A DNA stretch of 64,000 bases from Cryptomeria japonica (GCF_030272615.1 NC_081410.1:259687533-259751532); one strand, 5' to 3'. Counted from the stretch's first letter, positions 1-12,087 are shown. Made by a program: numbers and translations. Notes: generated by a model not told the origin, from the sequence alone.

Positions 1-22
1 CAAAAGTGTTCAATCTTGATCC
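1..22 (-). pseudogene. Ty1/copia RNase H, piece beyond LTR-A (copia-A)
   Basis: On the minus strand these bases continue the copia-A RNase H frame that stops at position 3349. The last codons before the solo LTR read K-P-L-S-R and the frame resumes here without loss once one copy of the 5-bp duplication is discounted. The rest of the element, including its 3' LTR, lies left of the window. This is direct evidence that 23-3348 is an insertion into copia-A. Confidence 0.75.
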
Positions 23-837
23 TGTTGACGTGTTTTTTATGACCGCGTCTAACACAGAATAAAGTTGCCTAACGGTCACTTCACTCTCTCTTGATCAAAG
101 TATGATTGCATGCTAAGATTGCAAAAGTTCAAACAATCGACTCCAAGGTTCCTTCAATGCGTGGACGTGACTCAATTGGCTGATGTGATTGCTGGTAATC
201 CAAGGGGCCTTACGTTTGCATCGTTCTTTCACTTCTTTGTTGTGGCTGGAACTCCATCATCGGATATGACAATTTTGCGATGCTACTGCTTTGAACGGAC
301 TAAAATGAACTGAAAGTAAAAGGGAAAGGGTTTAGAAGGATCTAAATCTACTCCTAAGAGCAATGATAACAATGAATAGTGCTCTGGTGGACAAATTCCA
401 AATAAGCCAAGCTCTGCTTCGCCAAGATCAACTACAACTCCACAAGAACCGGTGCAATCTTCTGGGGATGCTAGAGGATTTTCAAATCGAGAAAGTACAT
501 TTGAATACCCAAAGAACAGCACAATCCAAACGACTATCCACAATCGAACTTAGCACAAATTTAGGGGGCTTAGACTAACTTTACACTGCAACTTACAATC
601 AGCAAGATGCAAAAAGTATGAACCATGGAAATTCATCAGACACCATTACATTCTCCATTGAAATCAAAGCACTTTTCTATTTCTAATCTAAGTGAGGAAG
701 GTGAAACCATGCAAGCTTTGAAAAAATAATTTAAGTGGACACCATCAGAGAACAATGTTTCACTATTATTTTCTCAAAAACTTATCGCAACAATTTCATA
801 CAAGGCTCCCCCCTCTACAAATGAGGGGGTCACACCC

Positions 838-846
838 TTATATAGG
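838..846 (+). promoter_or_regulatory. Putative TATA box of LTR-A
   Basis: TTATATAGG about 815 bp into the LTR, in a stretch conserved in LTR-B at 16697-16705. The position suits a U3/R boundary shortly downstream. Function is inferred from position and conservation only. Confidence 0.5.
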
Positions 847-868
847 CTTCAAGCCATCGCTACATGCA

Positions 869-886
869 AAACCCTAATTAGGGTTT
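869..886. promoter_or_regulatory. Telobox palindrome in LTR-A
   Basis: AAACCCTAATTAGGGTTT is two plant telobox motifs (AAACCCTA) head to head, forming a perfect 18-bp palindrome about 25 bp downstream of the TATA-like box. It is unchanged in LTR-B at 16728-16745, although the surrounding LTR sequence has diverged. Confidence 0.6.
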
Positions 887-1586
887 GCCCAAAAGATTCT
901 CCACACATGATGCAACAAGGTGGGAATCTCCAATTAATAACCCATCATGCCCATATACAATTAATTCAAAAGTACCCAAAATAGCATCCATTGTGCATTA
1001 AATGCACCACCTCCTTCAAATTCATCCAACATGCGTTGAATATTCATCCAAGCAAAAATCACCCCACTATATCATAAATGATCCATCATTTCCACATGCG
1101 GCGACTGCATGCAAAAGGACTCTGCCATAAATTCAACATGCAATGACCGGGTCGCCATTTAGTCAAATATTCTGGTAATGAATGCGCCACCCTACTGCCA
1201 CGTGTTCAATAGATCCTCGCCATGCAAGTGGACCCCGCCGTCGTATATCCGCTCCTGCACATCTGGAATTGTTGGAGCGGGAAAATTCGATTCAAGAAGA
1301 ATTTTCTTGAAGTCTCTTCAACTTTCCTTGCTCAGAGAAGGTTTTTCATCAATTCTGCACATTTCCTATTTTTTAGGAAAATTCCCAAATTAGGGTTCCA
1401 CGGTCCAGGAGAGAAAATTCTCCTATGAATCCAAATCTGTAAAACTTTTGAAATTTGGATGTGATTTGATGCCCAAGAATGGATTTTTCAAATTTTTCCC
1501 TGGAGGGCAAATTTCTTGTTCAATTCATCCCTGATTCCTTCCTTGCCTTACAAATTTTATGTTCAATTCATCCTTGGGTGTATTTC

Positions 1587-1860
1587 TTCCTTGCTTGGAA
1601 TTTTGTCCCGAAGGAAGGAATTTCCAATACTTAGCCAAATTTTCATCTTTCCTGGAATTCTGTCCTGAAGGAAGGAATTTCCAACACTTAGCCAAATTTT
1701 CACATTTCCAAGAATTCTGTCCTGAAGGAAGGAATTTCCAACACTTAGCCAAATTTTTACGTTTTTCAGAAACTCTGTCATGAAGGAAGGAATTTCCAAC
1801 ACTTAGTCAATTATTCACCTTTCCTGGAATTATGTCCTGAAGGAAGGAATTTCCATTACT
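1587..1860 (+). repeat. Tandem repeat, 57-58 bp unit, 5 copies (LTR-A)
   Basis: The core GAAGGAAGGAATTTCC recurs at 1610, 1667, 1724, 1782 and 1839, so the period is 57-58 bp. LTR-B has a shorter, more degenerate version at about 17400-17590. Open frames reading through the block on both strands are products of the repeat, not genes. Confidence 0.85.
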
Positions 1861-2154
1861 TTGTGAATTGTCAATATCTCCTTTTCAACATCCCTATTTT
1901 TAGGGATCTTCCTAAATTTTAGGAGTCAAGTTCATTGGATGGGGAATTTCGTCCCGATTCTGAATCTATTAAAATTTCCATATTTGGCCGGGATTTGATG
2001 TCTAAAAATAGCATAACTGAAAATTCGCCCGAGGGGAATTCTGCTTTTTATTCCTCCTTGACTCCTTGGATTCCGTGCCTTAGGCGAAATTCCAATTCTT
2101 TTAGCTTAGGTGAAATTTTCATTACGCCCATGGATTCATGGATTTTCTTCCTGT

Positions 2155-2400
2155 GAATGCCTTCCTGGTTTCAGCACTCCAGCCCAGATCTGGGCGCATT
2201 TTCAACATGTCCATGGAGAGGTGGATTTTTCCCCTTGTGAATTCATTCTTGGTTTTAGCGCCCCAACCCTGACTTGGGCGCATTTTGGCCATGTCCATGG
2301 AGAGGTGGATTTTTCCACTTGTGAATGCATTTTTGAAATTAGCGCCCCAGCCCAGTCTTGGGCGCATTTTCACCATGTTCATGGATTCATGGATTTTTCC
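2155..2400 (+). repeat. Tandem repeat, 82-84 bp unit, 3 copies (LTR-A)
   Basis: TGGGCGCATTTT recurs at 2191, 2275 and 2359, each followed by a CCATGG-containing segment. The equivalent block in LTR-B (18165-18545) has a similar period of 84-85 bp but more copies, so copy number changed after the two LTRs separated. Confidence 0.8.
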
Positions 2401-2417
2401 ATCATTTCAGGCTCTTC

Positions 2418-2585
2418 GTCAGGATATATATATGAAATATAACATTTAAGTATAAGTTTCTTATACTTTAAGTTATATTTCATATATATTGTCAGGATGT
2501 TTGAGAGTGGTTTCAAGTCCATAGGAATCATAATGCAAATTTTGGATTTTGGAAGATCTTCCAAATTTCCAGACTTAGTCAAATT
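2418..2585. repeat. Foldback repeat, copy 1, inserted in LTR-A
   Basis: A near-perfect hairpin (2426-2490, arms about 30 bp around ATAAG/CTTAT) is bounded by the direct repeat GTCAGGAT at 2418-2425 and 2491-2498. About 85 bp that follow are also shared with the copies at 13701-13850 and 36530-36635. LTR-B lacks it, so it entered LTR-A after the two LTRs diverged. Confidence 0.7.
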
Positions 2586-3353
2586 TCAGGCCATTTTCGG
2601 ATCAGGATGACATTGGTGGATTGATGTGAATTTCTGGACTTGGATGATTTTGCATGCTTTCCTCTTCTGGAATAGGAGTTCCAAACTTAACCATTTTTTA
2701 TCCAACTTGTCTGCCTTCTGACTTTTCCGGATTTAGAAATGGTCTTCAGGAACGTTCAATCTTCAGCATCTTCGGAGATATTCAGCTTTCAGTGTTTTCC
2801 TGTGAATATCCTGCCAAAAACAGATTTTCCCAAATAGTAAGTGTTTCAAAATGTCAAGGTTTGGGCAAAATAGGTCAGAAAAGCACTTACTAAAAATAGA
2901 AACTTACTAAAAATAGAACTTACTAAAAATAGTAAGTTTTATTTTTGGCAAAATTAGACCAATCCGGGACTCAGTAAAATCCCTAAAATATAGGAACTTT
3001 CTAAAAATAGAAAGTTGCTCCGTTTTGGCTCAAATTTTACTGGGAGGTTCCTTGAAGGGTCCTAATTCCAGTCGTATTTCAGTTTTTTCAAAACCCTAAC
3101 AGAAACCCCCTAAAATGTAGGACAGAAGGCAAAAACCCTAGAAAGGGACAAAACATGCCCTAGACTTCACCAAACTCACTCAAACGAAAAGCAGACTTTG
3201 ATCAATCTAACCCCCGAACACTTGCAAAGCAGAGAGACTGCAGAGACTGTTGCGAAAAGACCCAAAAAACAAAGCCAAAAGACCAACAAGGCCTAAAAAG
3301 AAGGGGGTCCCCATTTGCAATGGGGCGATGTGTGAAAACGTCACAACAGATCC

Positions 3354-3936
3354 TGGAGAGAGGCTTGGTAAGAATGTCTGCAATCTGATCACCTGTACTA
3401 ATAGAATTCAGTCGGATCACATTCCTTTCCACCATATCTCGAACATAGTGATAAGGAATCTCAATGTGTTTAGACCTATCATGAATTATTGGATTCATTG
3501 AAAGCTTGATGCAACTCTAATTGTCACAATAGATGACAGTAGGATTTAAGGGCTGACCAAACAATCCTACAAGCAATTTTTGGAGCCATACTGCTTCTCT
3601 TGCTCCCATGGAGGATGCAATGTATTCAGCTTCTGTAGAACTCTGAGAAACTGAAGACTGTTTTCTACATATCCATGAGATCATTCTTGATCCTAAACTG
3701 AAGCAACATCCTGATGTGCTTTTACTGTCAACTATGCTTCCAACCCAATTAGAATCAGTGAATCCATGTAGGTCAAGGTCTACATGTTTATATTTCAGAC
3801 CAAAACCAATAGTTCCCCGAAGATATCTTAGAATATGCTTTGCAGCAACAAGATGTATTTCCCTAGGTTCACACATGAACTGACTTAGTGTATTAACAGC
3901 ATAACATATATCAGGTCTTGTGTTTACCAAATACAT
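3354..3936 (-). pseudogene. Ty1/copia RNase H (copia-A)
   Basis: Minus-strand reading shows the usual copia end of pol: VNTRPDICYAVN, a GFTDSNW block, the SSTEAEYIA block and YCDN, followed by DQIADILTKPLSR just before LTR-A. Acidic residues expected for RNase H are present in these blocks. A nonsense codon separates this part from the reverse transcriptase near 3940, another lies near 3515, and the C terminus is split by LTR-A. Closely related to the copia-B RNase H at 26091-26630, which shares most of the same motifs. Dead copy. Confidence 0.9.
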
Positions 3937-3948
3937 CAGAGATCCAAT

Positions 3949-4760
3949 AATCTATCTATAGGGAGTAGGATCTACAAACTCTGATTCTGCAACTGCTTCC
4001 TTTAGCTTGTGCAGATTTGTGTCCATAGGTGTGGTCATGGATCTACAATCCATCATTCCAAATCTCTTGAGTATATCAATGATGTATTTTCCTTGATTAA
4101 GGATTATACCATCTGCCCGTTGCCAAACTTCCAATCCAAGGAAGTAGTGAAGAATTCCTAAATCCTTCATATCAAACTCAAAGGCTAATTCTTTCTTACA
4201 CCAAAAAATACGATTATCCTCTCCTGTGATTAGTAGATCATCAACATAAAGAATAAGAATTAATAATTCACCATTGATTACCTTGTAGTAGAGATTTGGA
4301 TCTGCTTCATTCTTCAAAAACCCTAATTCCAAGAGATAGTGATCAATTATTTCATACCATGGTCTGGGGCCCTGTTTCAGTCCATATAGGGCTTTCTTTA
4401 ATCTGCAGACATGTGATTCAGCCTTATGAATCACAAAACCTTTAGGTTGCTCCAAATAAACTTCTTCTTCAATCTTACCATTCAGAAAAGCAATCTTAGC
4501 ATCCATTTGATGGACTTTCCATCCTTTAGATGCTACAATAGCCAAAACTGCTCAGATAGAAGTGTATCTGGCAACAAGAGCAAATGTCTCTTCATAGTCA
4601 ATACCTTCTTTCTGTGAGAAACCTCTGGCAACAAACCTTGCTTTGTGCTTCTCAATGCTGCCATATGCTGCATGTTTATTTTGAAGAGCCATTTAAAAGA
4701 TAACACAGATTTGCCTTTAGGCCTAGGCACAATATCCTAGACATTATTTTTTAGAATTGA
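3949..4760 (-). pseudogene. Ty1/copia reverse transcriptase (copia-A)
   Basis: The RT frame shows QMDAKIAFLNG, the ALYGLKQGPRPWY block and the catalytic LYVDDLLITG box, followed by the FLGLEV motif. The N-terminal part (4533-4730) is in another frame, so there is a frameshift near 4540. It joins the gag-protease-integrase frame at about 4760 after a short region with a stop. The YVDD active site itself is unchanged, but the protein cannot be made as it stands. Confidence 0.9.
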
Positions 4761-6890
4761 CTAATACTCTTCTGACATAGCATCTTTCCAAACTTGATGC
4801 TTGAGAGCATCTCCAACACAGGAAGGTTTTGCATCAATGGTCTCACTCATCAAGGCAGCATAACTGGAAAATAGGTTAGGTCTCTTACTTTCTCTGAAGG
4901 TCCCCTTTGGAGCAGCATAATTTTCAGCTTCTTGAAGCATCATTTTAGCCCAAAGTGGTCTCTTCCTAGTTTTGAGATAATGTTCTTCCAAAGGTAAGTC
5001 TTGAACTTCATGCTCAGCGTTTTCAGGGGTCTCCCTCTGAATCTCAGGGGTGGGATCCTCATCCATGCTTGTAGGAGGATCTTGGTTTTCTAATTCATTA
5101 GAGCTTTTGGACCTCTTGAATGCTATGTCTTCTTCAAAGATGACATCTCTACTTAGTTCAATTTGCCTTTGTCCGGGTATCTCTTCTCTGTAAGCCTTAG
5201 AGGTTTCACTGTACCCAACAAATACCCCTTTCTTTCCAGAAGGTTCTAATTTTGATCTCTTTTCTTTAGGAACATGAATATAGACTGGACACCCAAAGAT
5301 CCGGAGATGACTTATGTCAGGTTTGTTACCAGTAAAGGCTTCTTCAAGGGTTTTATTATCAAGAAGAGAATGAGGACATCTATTTTGAATGTACACAGTT
5401 GTCCTAGATGCTTCAACCCAAAATGAGGTTTCTATATTTTGGTCAAACAACATAGCCCTAGCAGCTTCTACTATAGTCCTATTCTTTCTTTCAGCTACCC
5501 CATTTTGTTGTGGGTTATAAGGTACAGTTAACTCCCTCTTAATCCCAGCATTTATACAATAATCTTTAAACATATCAAAAGTGTATTCCCCCCCATTGTC
5601 TGTTCTTAAGCTTATGATTTTCTTACCTGTCATGTTTTCTGCAAGAGCTTTGAATTCCTTAAATTTAGAAAGGATTTCTTTAGACTCTTCGTACCTCAGA
5701 AAATATATCCAGGTCTTCCTAGAATAATCATCTACAAATATTATATAATATAAAAATCCTCCTAAGGAGGGTACAGACATGGATCCACATAAATCAGAAT
5801 GAACTAATTCTAATACATTTTTGGATTTACTGTTGCTAGAATTGAAAGACCCTTTAGTATTCTTTCCCAAGGCACACCCCTTGCATGCTCTTTTAGAACT
5901 GTGACTTAGCTTGGGTAAGCCAATCACCATCTTCTCTATCTTAGGTAGGGCATGGAAATGAAGGTGCCCTAATCTTTTGTGCCAAAGTTCATTCAAATCT
6001 GGAGTCTCATGAATCAAGGCTTGAGGTGGAGTGGTGCAAAGTTTGTAGAGGCTCCCTTGTCTTACTCCAATGGTGTGGGCTTTCTTGATGGTGGAGTTTT
6101 TTGGCCAAGCAAGTACCTTTCCTTCCATAAAGGTTAATATGTAACCCTTATCTTCAAGTGCAGAAACTGAGACAAGGTTTCTCTTTATACCAGGTACAAA
6201 TAGAACTCCAGTCAGTTGTAAGGATATGCCTGACTTTAGGTTGATATTGCAAATTCCTATTCCCATAACTGGATAATTTGAGTCATCACCAATTGTCACT
6301 TCTTCATTTGAATTTTCCACAAGTGTATCTAGGTGCTCACGAAATCCAGTGATGTGTCGAGATGCTTCGTTGTCTATCACCCATGTGTTGGAACTGGAGG
6401 TGACTTGACTAGAGAGGGCTGAGTAGAAGACTAGTCTCTCGGAATCACTCCCTTTCTTAACTTCTACCATTGAAGCATGTTGCTTGATCTTGTCTGGACA
6501 CTTCATTGCATAGTGCCCATATTGGTCACATCTGAAACATTGTACTTCAAACATGTCTCTCTTCTTCTTTGAAGACCTCTTTCCATTTGAGCCGTTGTCC
6601 CTCTTTCTCTTAACGTTCTTCTTCTTTCCTTTCTTGTGGGAATTAGAGTTTAGAACTTGAATGTCCTCATTACCATTGTTTTGCTTTATTCCTCTTGTGA
6701 CAAGCCGAGATTCCTCTTGAATGCAATCGGATTTCAATCTATCAAACTTAGGAAATTTAGAACGAGCACCGATTCCTTGAATGAACGATTCCCACGAGGT
6801 AGGAAGTCCATTTAGGGCCATCATAGCAAGTTCTTTGTTGTCTACTAGATGTCCAATAGTGGATAGTTGATCCCTAAGCTCAGTGATCAA
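4761..6890 (-). pseudogene. Ty1/copia gag end, protease and integrase, open 709 codons (copia-A)
   Basis: One uninterrupted frame. Domains in order: the end of the UBN2-type gag (residues 1-70), a basic stretch, a zinc knuckle with C118, C121, H126 and C131, the retroviral-type aspartic protease, the GAG-pre-integrase zinc region (H304, H309, C336, C339) and the integrase core with D366, D431 and E467 in D-x64-D-x35-E spacing. The protease motif, normally D-S/T-G, reads D173-N-E, so the protease should be inactive. The gag N terminus, PBS and 5' LTR are missing: at about 6895 the sequence changes to a gypsy RT fragment. The long open frame in an otherwise broken element is notable. Confidence 0.9.
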
Positions 6891-7395
6891 ATGCTACCAA
6901 AACCTTTTATGGTTTCCAACATTGGAGCACATATCTGACTGAAACCTCTTATGAACTTTCTATAAAATGTGGCTAATCCATGGTAACTTCTAACTTCACC
7001 AATAGTCTTAGGAGTAGGCCAAGAAAGAATTGCATTTACCTTATCCTGATCCATCTTCAAGTGACCTTTGGAGATCACAAATCCTAGGTAGATGAGCTCT
7101 TCCTGCATGAACAAACACTTCTCCATATCGATCATCAATTCCTCTTCACTCAACCTTTTCAAAACCATGTCTAGATGCCTCAAGTGTTCTTCCTTTGTCC
7201 TGCTAAATACTAGGATGTCATCCAAATACACTATTACAAACTTCCCTGTGAATTCTTTCAAAACTTCATTCATGAGTCTCATGAATGTACTTGGGGCATT
7301 AGACAAACCAAATGGCATAACCTTCCATTCAGACAACCCTTCATTTGTTTTGAAGGCTGTTTTCCAAGCCACCATGGGCATATGGACCTAGGGGT
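6891..7395 (-). pseudogene. Ty3/gypsy reverse transcriptase fragment
   Basis: Minus-strand frame of about 164 codons with [11 protein letters not shown], the [12 protein letters not shown] motif, the YLDDILVFS catalytic box and the GFVISK and FYRKFIRGF blocks of gypsy RT. It starts inside the palm domain and breaks off right after the thumb region, directly against the copia-A gag. Both belong to different superfamilies yet lie on the same strand with no LTR between them, so the junction arose by deletion or illegitimate recombination. Confidence 0.9.
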
Positions 7396-8760
7396 ATTTG
7401 GTTGAGTATTTTTCTAGGTGTTTATATGTTGGAGATGTCTTAAGAAGGTTTAGGACATGTTAAAGCACCTTTAGGTAGGCGGATTTAACATATGTCAAAA
7501 GTTGCTCAAACTTGACAACTTTTAATGACAACTTTTGGTTGCAAATAGCAACTTCCTTCCAACAGTCACCTCGGTTCAAAAGGTGGTTGATAACCGTTGA
7601 GGAAGGTATAAAATGTCATCCCCAACCATCATTGGGAAGAGAGAATGACTTTGTAAACTTTTGGCATCATTGAAGTAATATATTTCTGAGAATTTCCCGC
7701 AATTCCATTATTCTACACGGTGTACCGTACTGTACGATCATTTTGGAATTAGGAAACCAATGGGATGTATTAGAGTGGCCAATCACCTTTCAGATGCATC
7801 AAGTCTGAGGTCCTAATTCGCCAAGACAAGGAAGAAATCGGCAAATTTCTGGAAGTGTTCTAGATTTGACAGTTTTGTCTAGGGTTTTGCAAAGAAATGG
7901 CCTTACCTTGCTGATCCTTCATTGGTGGTTCACGGCTTTGGAGGGGATGCAAGTATGGCCAATGTATTTTAGGACTTTGAAGGTCTTTTGCAGGTCAGGA
8001 CCAGTTGGAGGCGAGGGTTTGATGCATTAAGGTGGGCAACTCCATGTGGCCACCGTGCAAGTGTAAGCAAATAGGTCTCACATCAGGGGTTAAAGGTTTG
8101 ATCATGGCCTAAGACTTAGGAATTGGTGTATTTGCAATGGCTTAAGAGTATTTCTTGAGTTGTTTTGGTGAGTTAAGGTCCGTGTCTACACACTCCTTTG
8201 TAAAATAGGCCTAATTGGGCTATACCGGTCTCCTAACCAAAGTAGGGTTTGGATTCTTGTGTTCCCTACCGGTAAGAACCCTTAGGATATGTTTTGTAAC
8301 TCCCAAAAGGGTATCCAAATCCGGGATTTGTTGTTTAGTCTTTTGGAGAAATAAAGAGTTAAGTGTGGAAAACCAGTCTGGCAGGGCTACTAGGATTAGC
8401 AAGCCTTGTTGCAGCAGTTACCCAAACCGGTAGAGGGAACCTGAATTCAATGATTGAAGGAGGTCTCCCTGACCTAGGGGACTTCAAATCAAACCTTAAA
8501 TAGCCATTGTTGCATTGGAGAAGGGACCAAACCATTGTTGACCATAGGGTCCTTGTACCGGTCAATGAAACAGACCTTGTACCGGTAGTCTTTTGTTTGG
8601 AAGAAAGGGATGTGGGACTTGTCAAACTGATATTCCTTAACCCTGGGAGTGTTGTGTGATTGCTAGGGTCCTTGGTGTGTTCTTGGATTAGGGAAACCTA
8701 TCCTATACCTATATCGGGACTGTGCATCATCAAGGATCTCTTAAATTATAAAATGGCACG
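7396..8760. other. Unassigned intergenic DNA, LTR-like character
   Basis: No coding region is supported. GGTATAAAATG at 7605 is followed by a weak polyadenylation-like area, which resembles an LTR U3/R boundary on the plus strand, but I found no paired ends with a target duplication. ACCGGT occurs about five times between 8224 and 8586. Short open frames here have no recognisable motifs. Confidence 0.4.
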
Positions 8761-10890
8761 CCTCTAGATAAAAATATTAAGTAAATTTGTAGATAAAATG
8801 TGGCAGATCACACGTGAAGCTTGTGCTTGGAAGTGTCTTTTGTGACAGAAATGTGAGGATATCCTCTGAACTAATTAGAGAACCCAAATTGTGAAATTGG
8901 TGGAAGAGTTTATTATGGATATTTATTGACCAATGGGCACAAGAAAATTCTTAGGGTTGGTTTAAAATCTTAAAATACTCCAAACTTGGGTTAACACCTG
9001 TCAGTTGCCCATTTCTGAAAGTATTTCCAATGAATAGGACACGAAAATTGTGAAAATGGGTCTTATTTTAAGACTCGGTTAGAATTAAAGAGGGAATTAA
9101 AGAGGCAATGAACACCAGAATTTGATCCTTAGTACGGATGAAATTTATCCTTACCATCATTATATTCTAATATACCACCTGTTGAAGACAACAAACTTGG
9201 AACTTCTGCTCAAACAGCATAACATAAAGGTGGGGAAACTTGATGACAAACCATTCAAAAATCTTTATTATGACAGATGTTAAGAAAAAGGCATTGAGGA
9301 GACCTTTAAAATTTAAACTAAATATGGAAAATGAGCCCAATGTTATGCAGGAAAATATTGCCTCTGAACAGAACATAATAAGGAACAACAATAAAGCATG
9401 AAATTGTAATCCATGCAGCTCAACTTTCATCTAGTTAGCAATATATTATGTGAGATTTTTTTTCAGTTAGGTTAGTTGCATTCACAAATGATTCCATACA
9501 CTTTAACTTCTCCAAATTAACAGATAGGATTCTTGTATTGCAACTTTTAACAAATCTTTTAGACTAGTTCATTTATAGGCTTTTAGTTTATATTGTGTGA
9601 AAAAAACCCTTTCTTAAAAAATTATATTTTTTGTGCTTTGTATTTTTCCTTTTTATTCTTAACTATTTATTCTGTTGCTTTCCTTTTTGTTGCTCCTTTG
9701 TTAAAAGTTTAGGTTGACTTGGTAACCCCCTAAGACTCTTGATCTCTGTATCCTGCTTTTTTTCTGTATCCTTTTAAAAAACTTGGTTCTGCAAATTAAC
9801 TCATAAGTTTTTGCCTCATCCTGATGATAGATCATGGAGTATGATCTGATATATTAATTCAAAAATGCTCACACAGTTGTGTCTCAGAAACACTCTATTT
9901 TAATTGCAACTGACTGAGGAAATCTAGTCTCTTATAGATAGGATTCAATTTATGTAAAGAAAAAATATGTAAATAGATTTAAATAGTTTTAGTAAATGAA
10001 ACCATGCAACAGCCAGAGATACCTTAGAAAAAAGTTATTTTTAAGGAATTTCATTAGGAGGGTCTAAGTGTAGGATATGACTTCCTTCTCTGTACAAGTC
10101 ATAAACATTGTGAAGGACATGATTGATTGTTCATAAACATTGGTGTGGATGAATAACCTTGAAGAATTGCTATCCTTATAAATTGGAATAGGTTCACCTC
10201 TGACCTTTGGCTGTTCTACATATTGGTTGTAGCAAAACAGAGTTGGTTTTATCTTGTTTCCATTTTTGAAAATTTCATTTTAACATTTGGCTTTGTTTTA
10301 CTTAGATTCTTTTAAATCATAGTACCATTCATAGAATTTAATATTATTATTTTGGTATATCTCAGTGGCATCAGAGTGGTGATTCTCTAAGCCAGTGGAT
10401 TACAACATCCTCTCCAGCAAGGACTCCAAACAAGAACAAGAGAGAAGATTGTTTGAGTAGGTTATAGAAGAAATTTATAGTTTTATTTGAAAAGCATTGG
10501 TAGTGTGAGTAGGAATCTGAGAGAAATGACACGAACACTGCAACAACAATTTAATCCCATCATTACTTGTCACCTGGAACCAAAATATAACAGGGTGTGC
10601 AGACTTGGTCCCCATCCTAGAACACACAATATATGAACAGAGGGTAGAGACTTTAATAGAGATATTAGTAGACAATTATCAACAATTTACATGACCATGA
10701 TTATGAACTCAAAACATACTGTGACTTTCGAGCATACCACGAGATGAGAGGACCTGATGGACATGGTTATAGAAAGGAGAACTTGTCATTCTAAAGCTTA
10801 AAACTTGACCTTGAATGCCAAAACAATACATTCCCAGATTTGAGGCTCAAGGATAATTGAACCATCCATCAATTCATAAACTTGATGTTT
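8761..10890. other. Unassigned AT-rich DNA
   Basis: No gene seen. Two weak signals: 9818-9850 shares a CTGATGATRGATCATGGAGT-type core with the foldback at 32900-33090, and TGGCATCAGAGTGG at about 10368 resembles a plant LTR-element primer binding site (usual form TGGTATCAGAGC), possibly the trace of a decayed LTR element on the plus strand. Confidence 0.4.
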
Positions 10891-11309
10891 ATTTTACCCA
10901 AAGAAACGGGACTCGGACACGGCTCGGACTCGGCAAGGCCGACCTGGGCTCGGACTCAAGACTCGGAGTCAGACTCGGCTTCAGACTCGGTTGGACTCGG
11001 GAAAGTGAAAAACTCAAGAAATTTAGAGATTTTTAAAGATTTAAAACTTGTTTCATGCAGCCTTTATTGAGTACACCTTAAAGACACAATAACATCATCA
11101 AACTCAGCTCATTTGATTACATACACAAGTATACATCAATCACATAAGCATAAACGCAAATTGTAGCTGAAGGAAATAACAAACATAGATATATAAATAT
11201 TGTCAAATGTATACGATATTACAAAACTCATGGAATAAAAAATCCATGTCATCATATGATCATCATCAAATGTTCCATACAAATACCAAAGGTAAATACA
11301 ACTACAAGC

Positions 11310-11609
11310 CTATGGCTCAGAGGAGCCTACACCCTCCGGCCCCAGCCTCAGCCCCCTGCGAAGGCGTCTAAGGTAGGTCCTAGATGATTCGACAACCATA
11401 GCTGCTCCCCATGACACCATGCCATGCTCACCAACATCAGGAACATCTGTGTCACTATCTGCTTCTGAATCTCTTGTCTCTACTCGTGCTCTCTGCTCCT
11501 CCTTTGCCATGGCTACAGTCTCAACCTCTATATCTACTTGGTCGATCCAATCAGTGTCAGACTCGGAGGTTAAATTTTCCCTATTTCTATCGACACAGTT
11601 TCCCCCCAT
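11310..11609 (-). pseudogene. hAT transposase C-terminal tail remnant (element 1)
   Basis: About 99 codons, acidic, with DTDWIDQV near the start and a long E/D-rich stretch. The same tail lies in element 2 (12703-13002) with a similar sequence, and a related D-x-DW-x-x-Q-containing tail follows the hAT dimerisation domain in element 3. The catalytic part and the dimerisation domain are absent, so this is a leftover of an internal deletion. The apparent start codon lies in a GGCGCTGCCCCC-rich stretch and need not be a real start. Confidence 0.6.
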
Positions 11610-11629
11610 ATTTTTTGACGGGGGTTTGG

Positions 11630-11706
11630 GGGCAGCGCCCCCAAGGTGGGGTCAAGGGGCATCGCCTCTTGCAAGGTCAAGGGGCATCGCCTCTTGCAAG
11701 GTCAAG
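11630..11706 (+). repeat. Short direct duplication in hAT element 1
   Basis: CAAGGGGCATCGCCTCTTGC occurs twice in a row, with a 31-bp period from about 11655. The equivalent place in element 2 (about 12660-12690) has a single copy, so the duplication is specific to element 1. Confidence 0.6.
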
Positions 11707-12087
11707 GTGCAAAAAGACTTTTATTATTTAATAAAGGTGTCGGGTGTTAATTTTCTATTGGCTGACATGTTGTAACCCTAATTTTTCTCATTCTTAGGCG
11801 AAGGTTGTAGTGAACAAAGACGAGATCATTCATTTAAAAAAAACTTTTTAAAATGTTTTTTTTTTTTGTCATTTTATTTGACCCAGCCGGCGGCCGAGTT
11901 TCAAGCACTGGACTCGCCAAGTTTGATGATTTTAGGCCAAACTTGCCAACTCGGCGAATCTGGCGAGTTCACCCCCTGGACTCGGACGAGTCTGAGTCCG
12001 AGCTCGCCGGACTCGGGGGGCATAAATCGTACTCGGACTCGCCGAGTTTGGCGAGTCCTGGGCGATTTTCCAATCTCTGATTTTACC

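Larger units (their letters stand above)
23..3348 (+). mobile_element. Solo LTR (LTR-A), 3.3 kb family
   Basis: The segment begins TGTTGACG and ends GTCACAACA, giving the TGTTG/CAACA ends of an LTR. It is flanked by a perfect 5-bp direct repeat GATCC (18-22 and 3349-3353). No primer binding site, gag or pol lies inside, so this is a solo LTR left by recombination between two LTRs. It interrupts the RNase H of copia-A. A second copy (LTR-B) lies at 15894-19215 in the same orientation. Length 3326 bp, which is large for a plant LTR. It holds a TATA-like box, a telobox palindrome and two tandem-repeat blocks. The superfamily cannot be told from the LTR alone; Ty3/gypsy is more usual for LTRs this long. 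Confidence 0.93.
10899..12079 (-). mobile_element. hAT element 1, non-autonomous
   Basis: 1181 bp with inverted ends (CAAAGAAACGGG on the left; CAGAGATTGG read from the right) and a perfect 8-bp target duplication ATTTTACC at 10891-10898 and 12080-12087, as expected for hAT. Both ends carry arrays of ACTCGG/GACTCGCC motifs (10908-11000 and 11890-12060). Inside is only a remnant of the transposase C terminus on the minus strand. Element 2 at 12293 is the same family in the opposite orientation. Movement would have needed transposase from elsewhere. Confidence 0.92.

Noticed and set aside
1525-1802. Open frames on both strands with repeated peptide
   Set aside because: Produced by the 57-bp tandem repeat of LTR-A.
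7605-7615. TATA box as part of the copia-A 5' LTR
   Set aside because: It is on the plus strand while copia-A is on the minus strand, and a gypsy fragment lies between. No paired ends were found.
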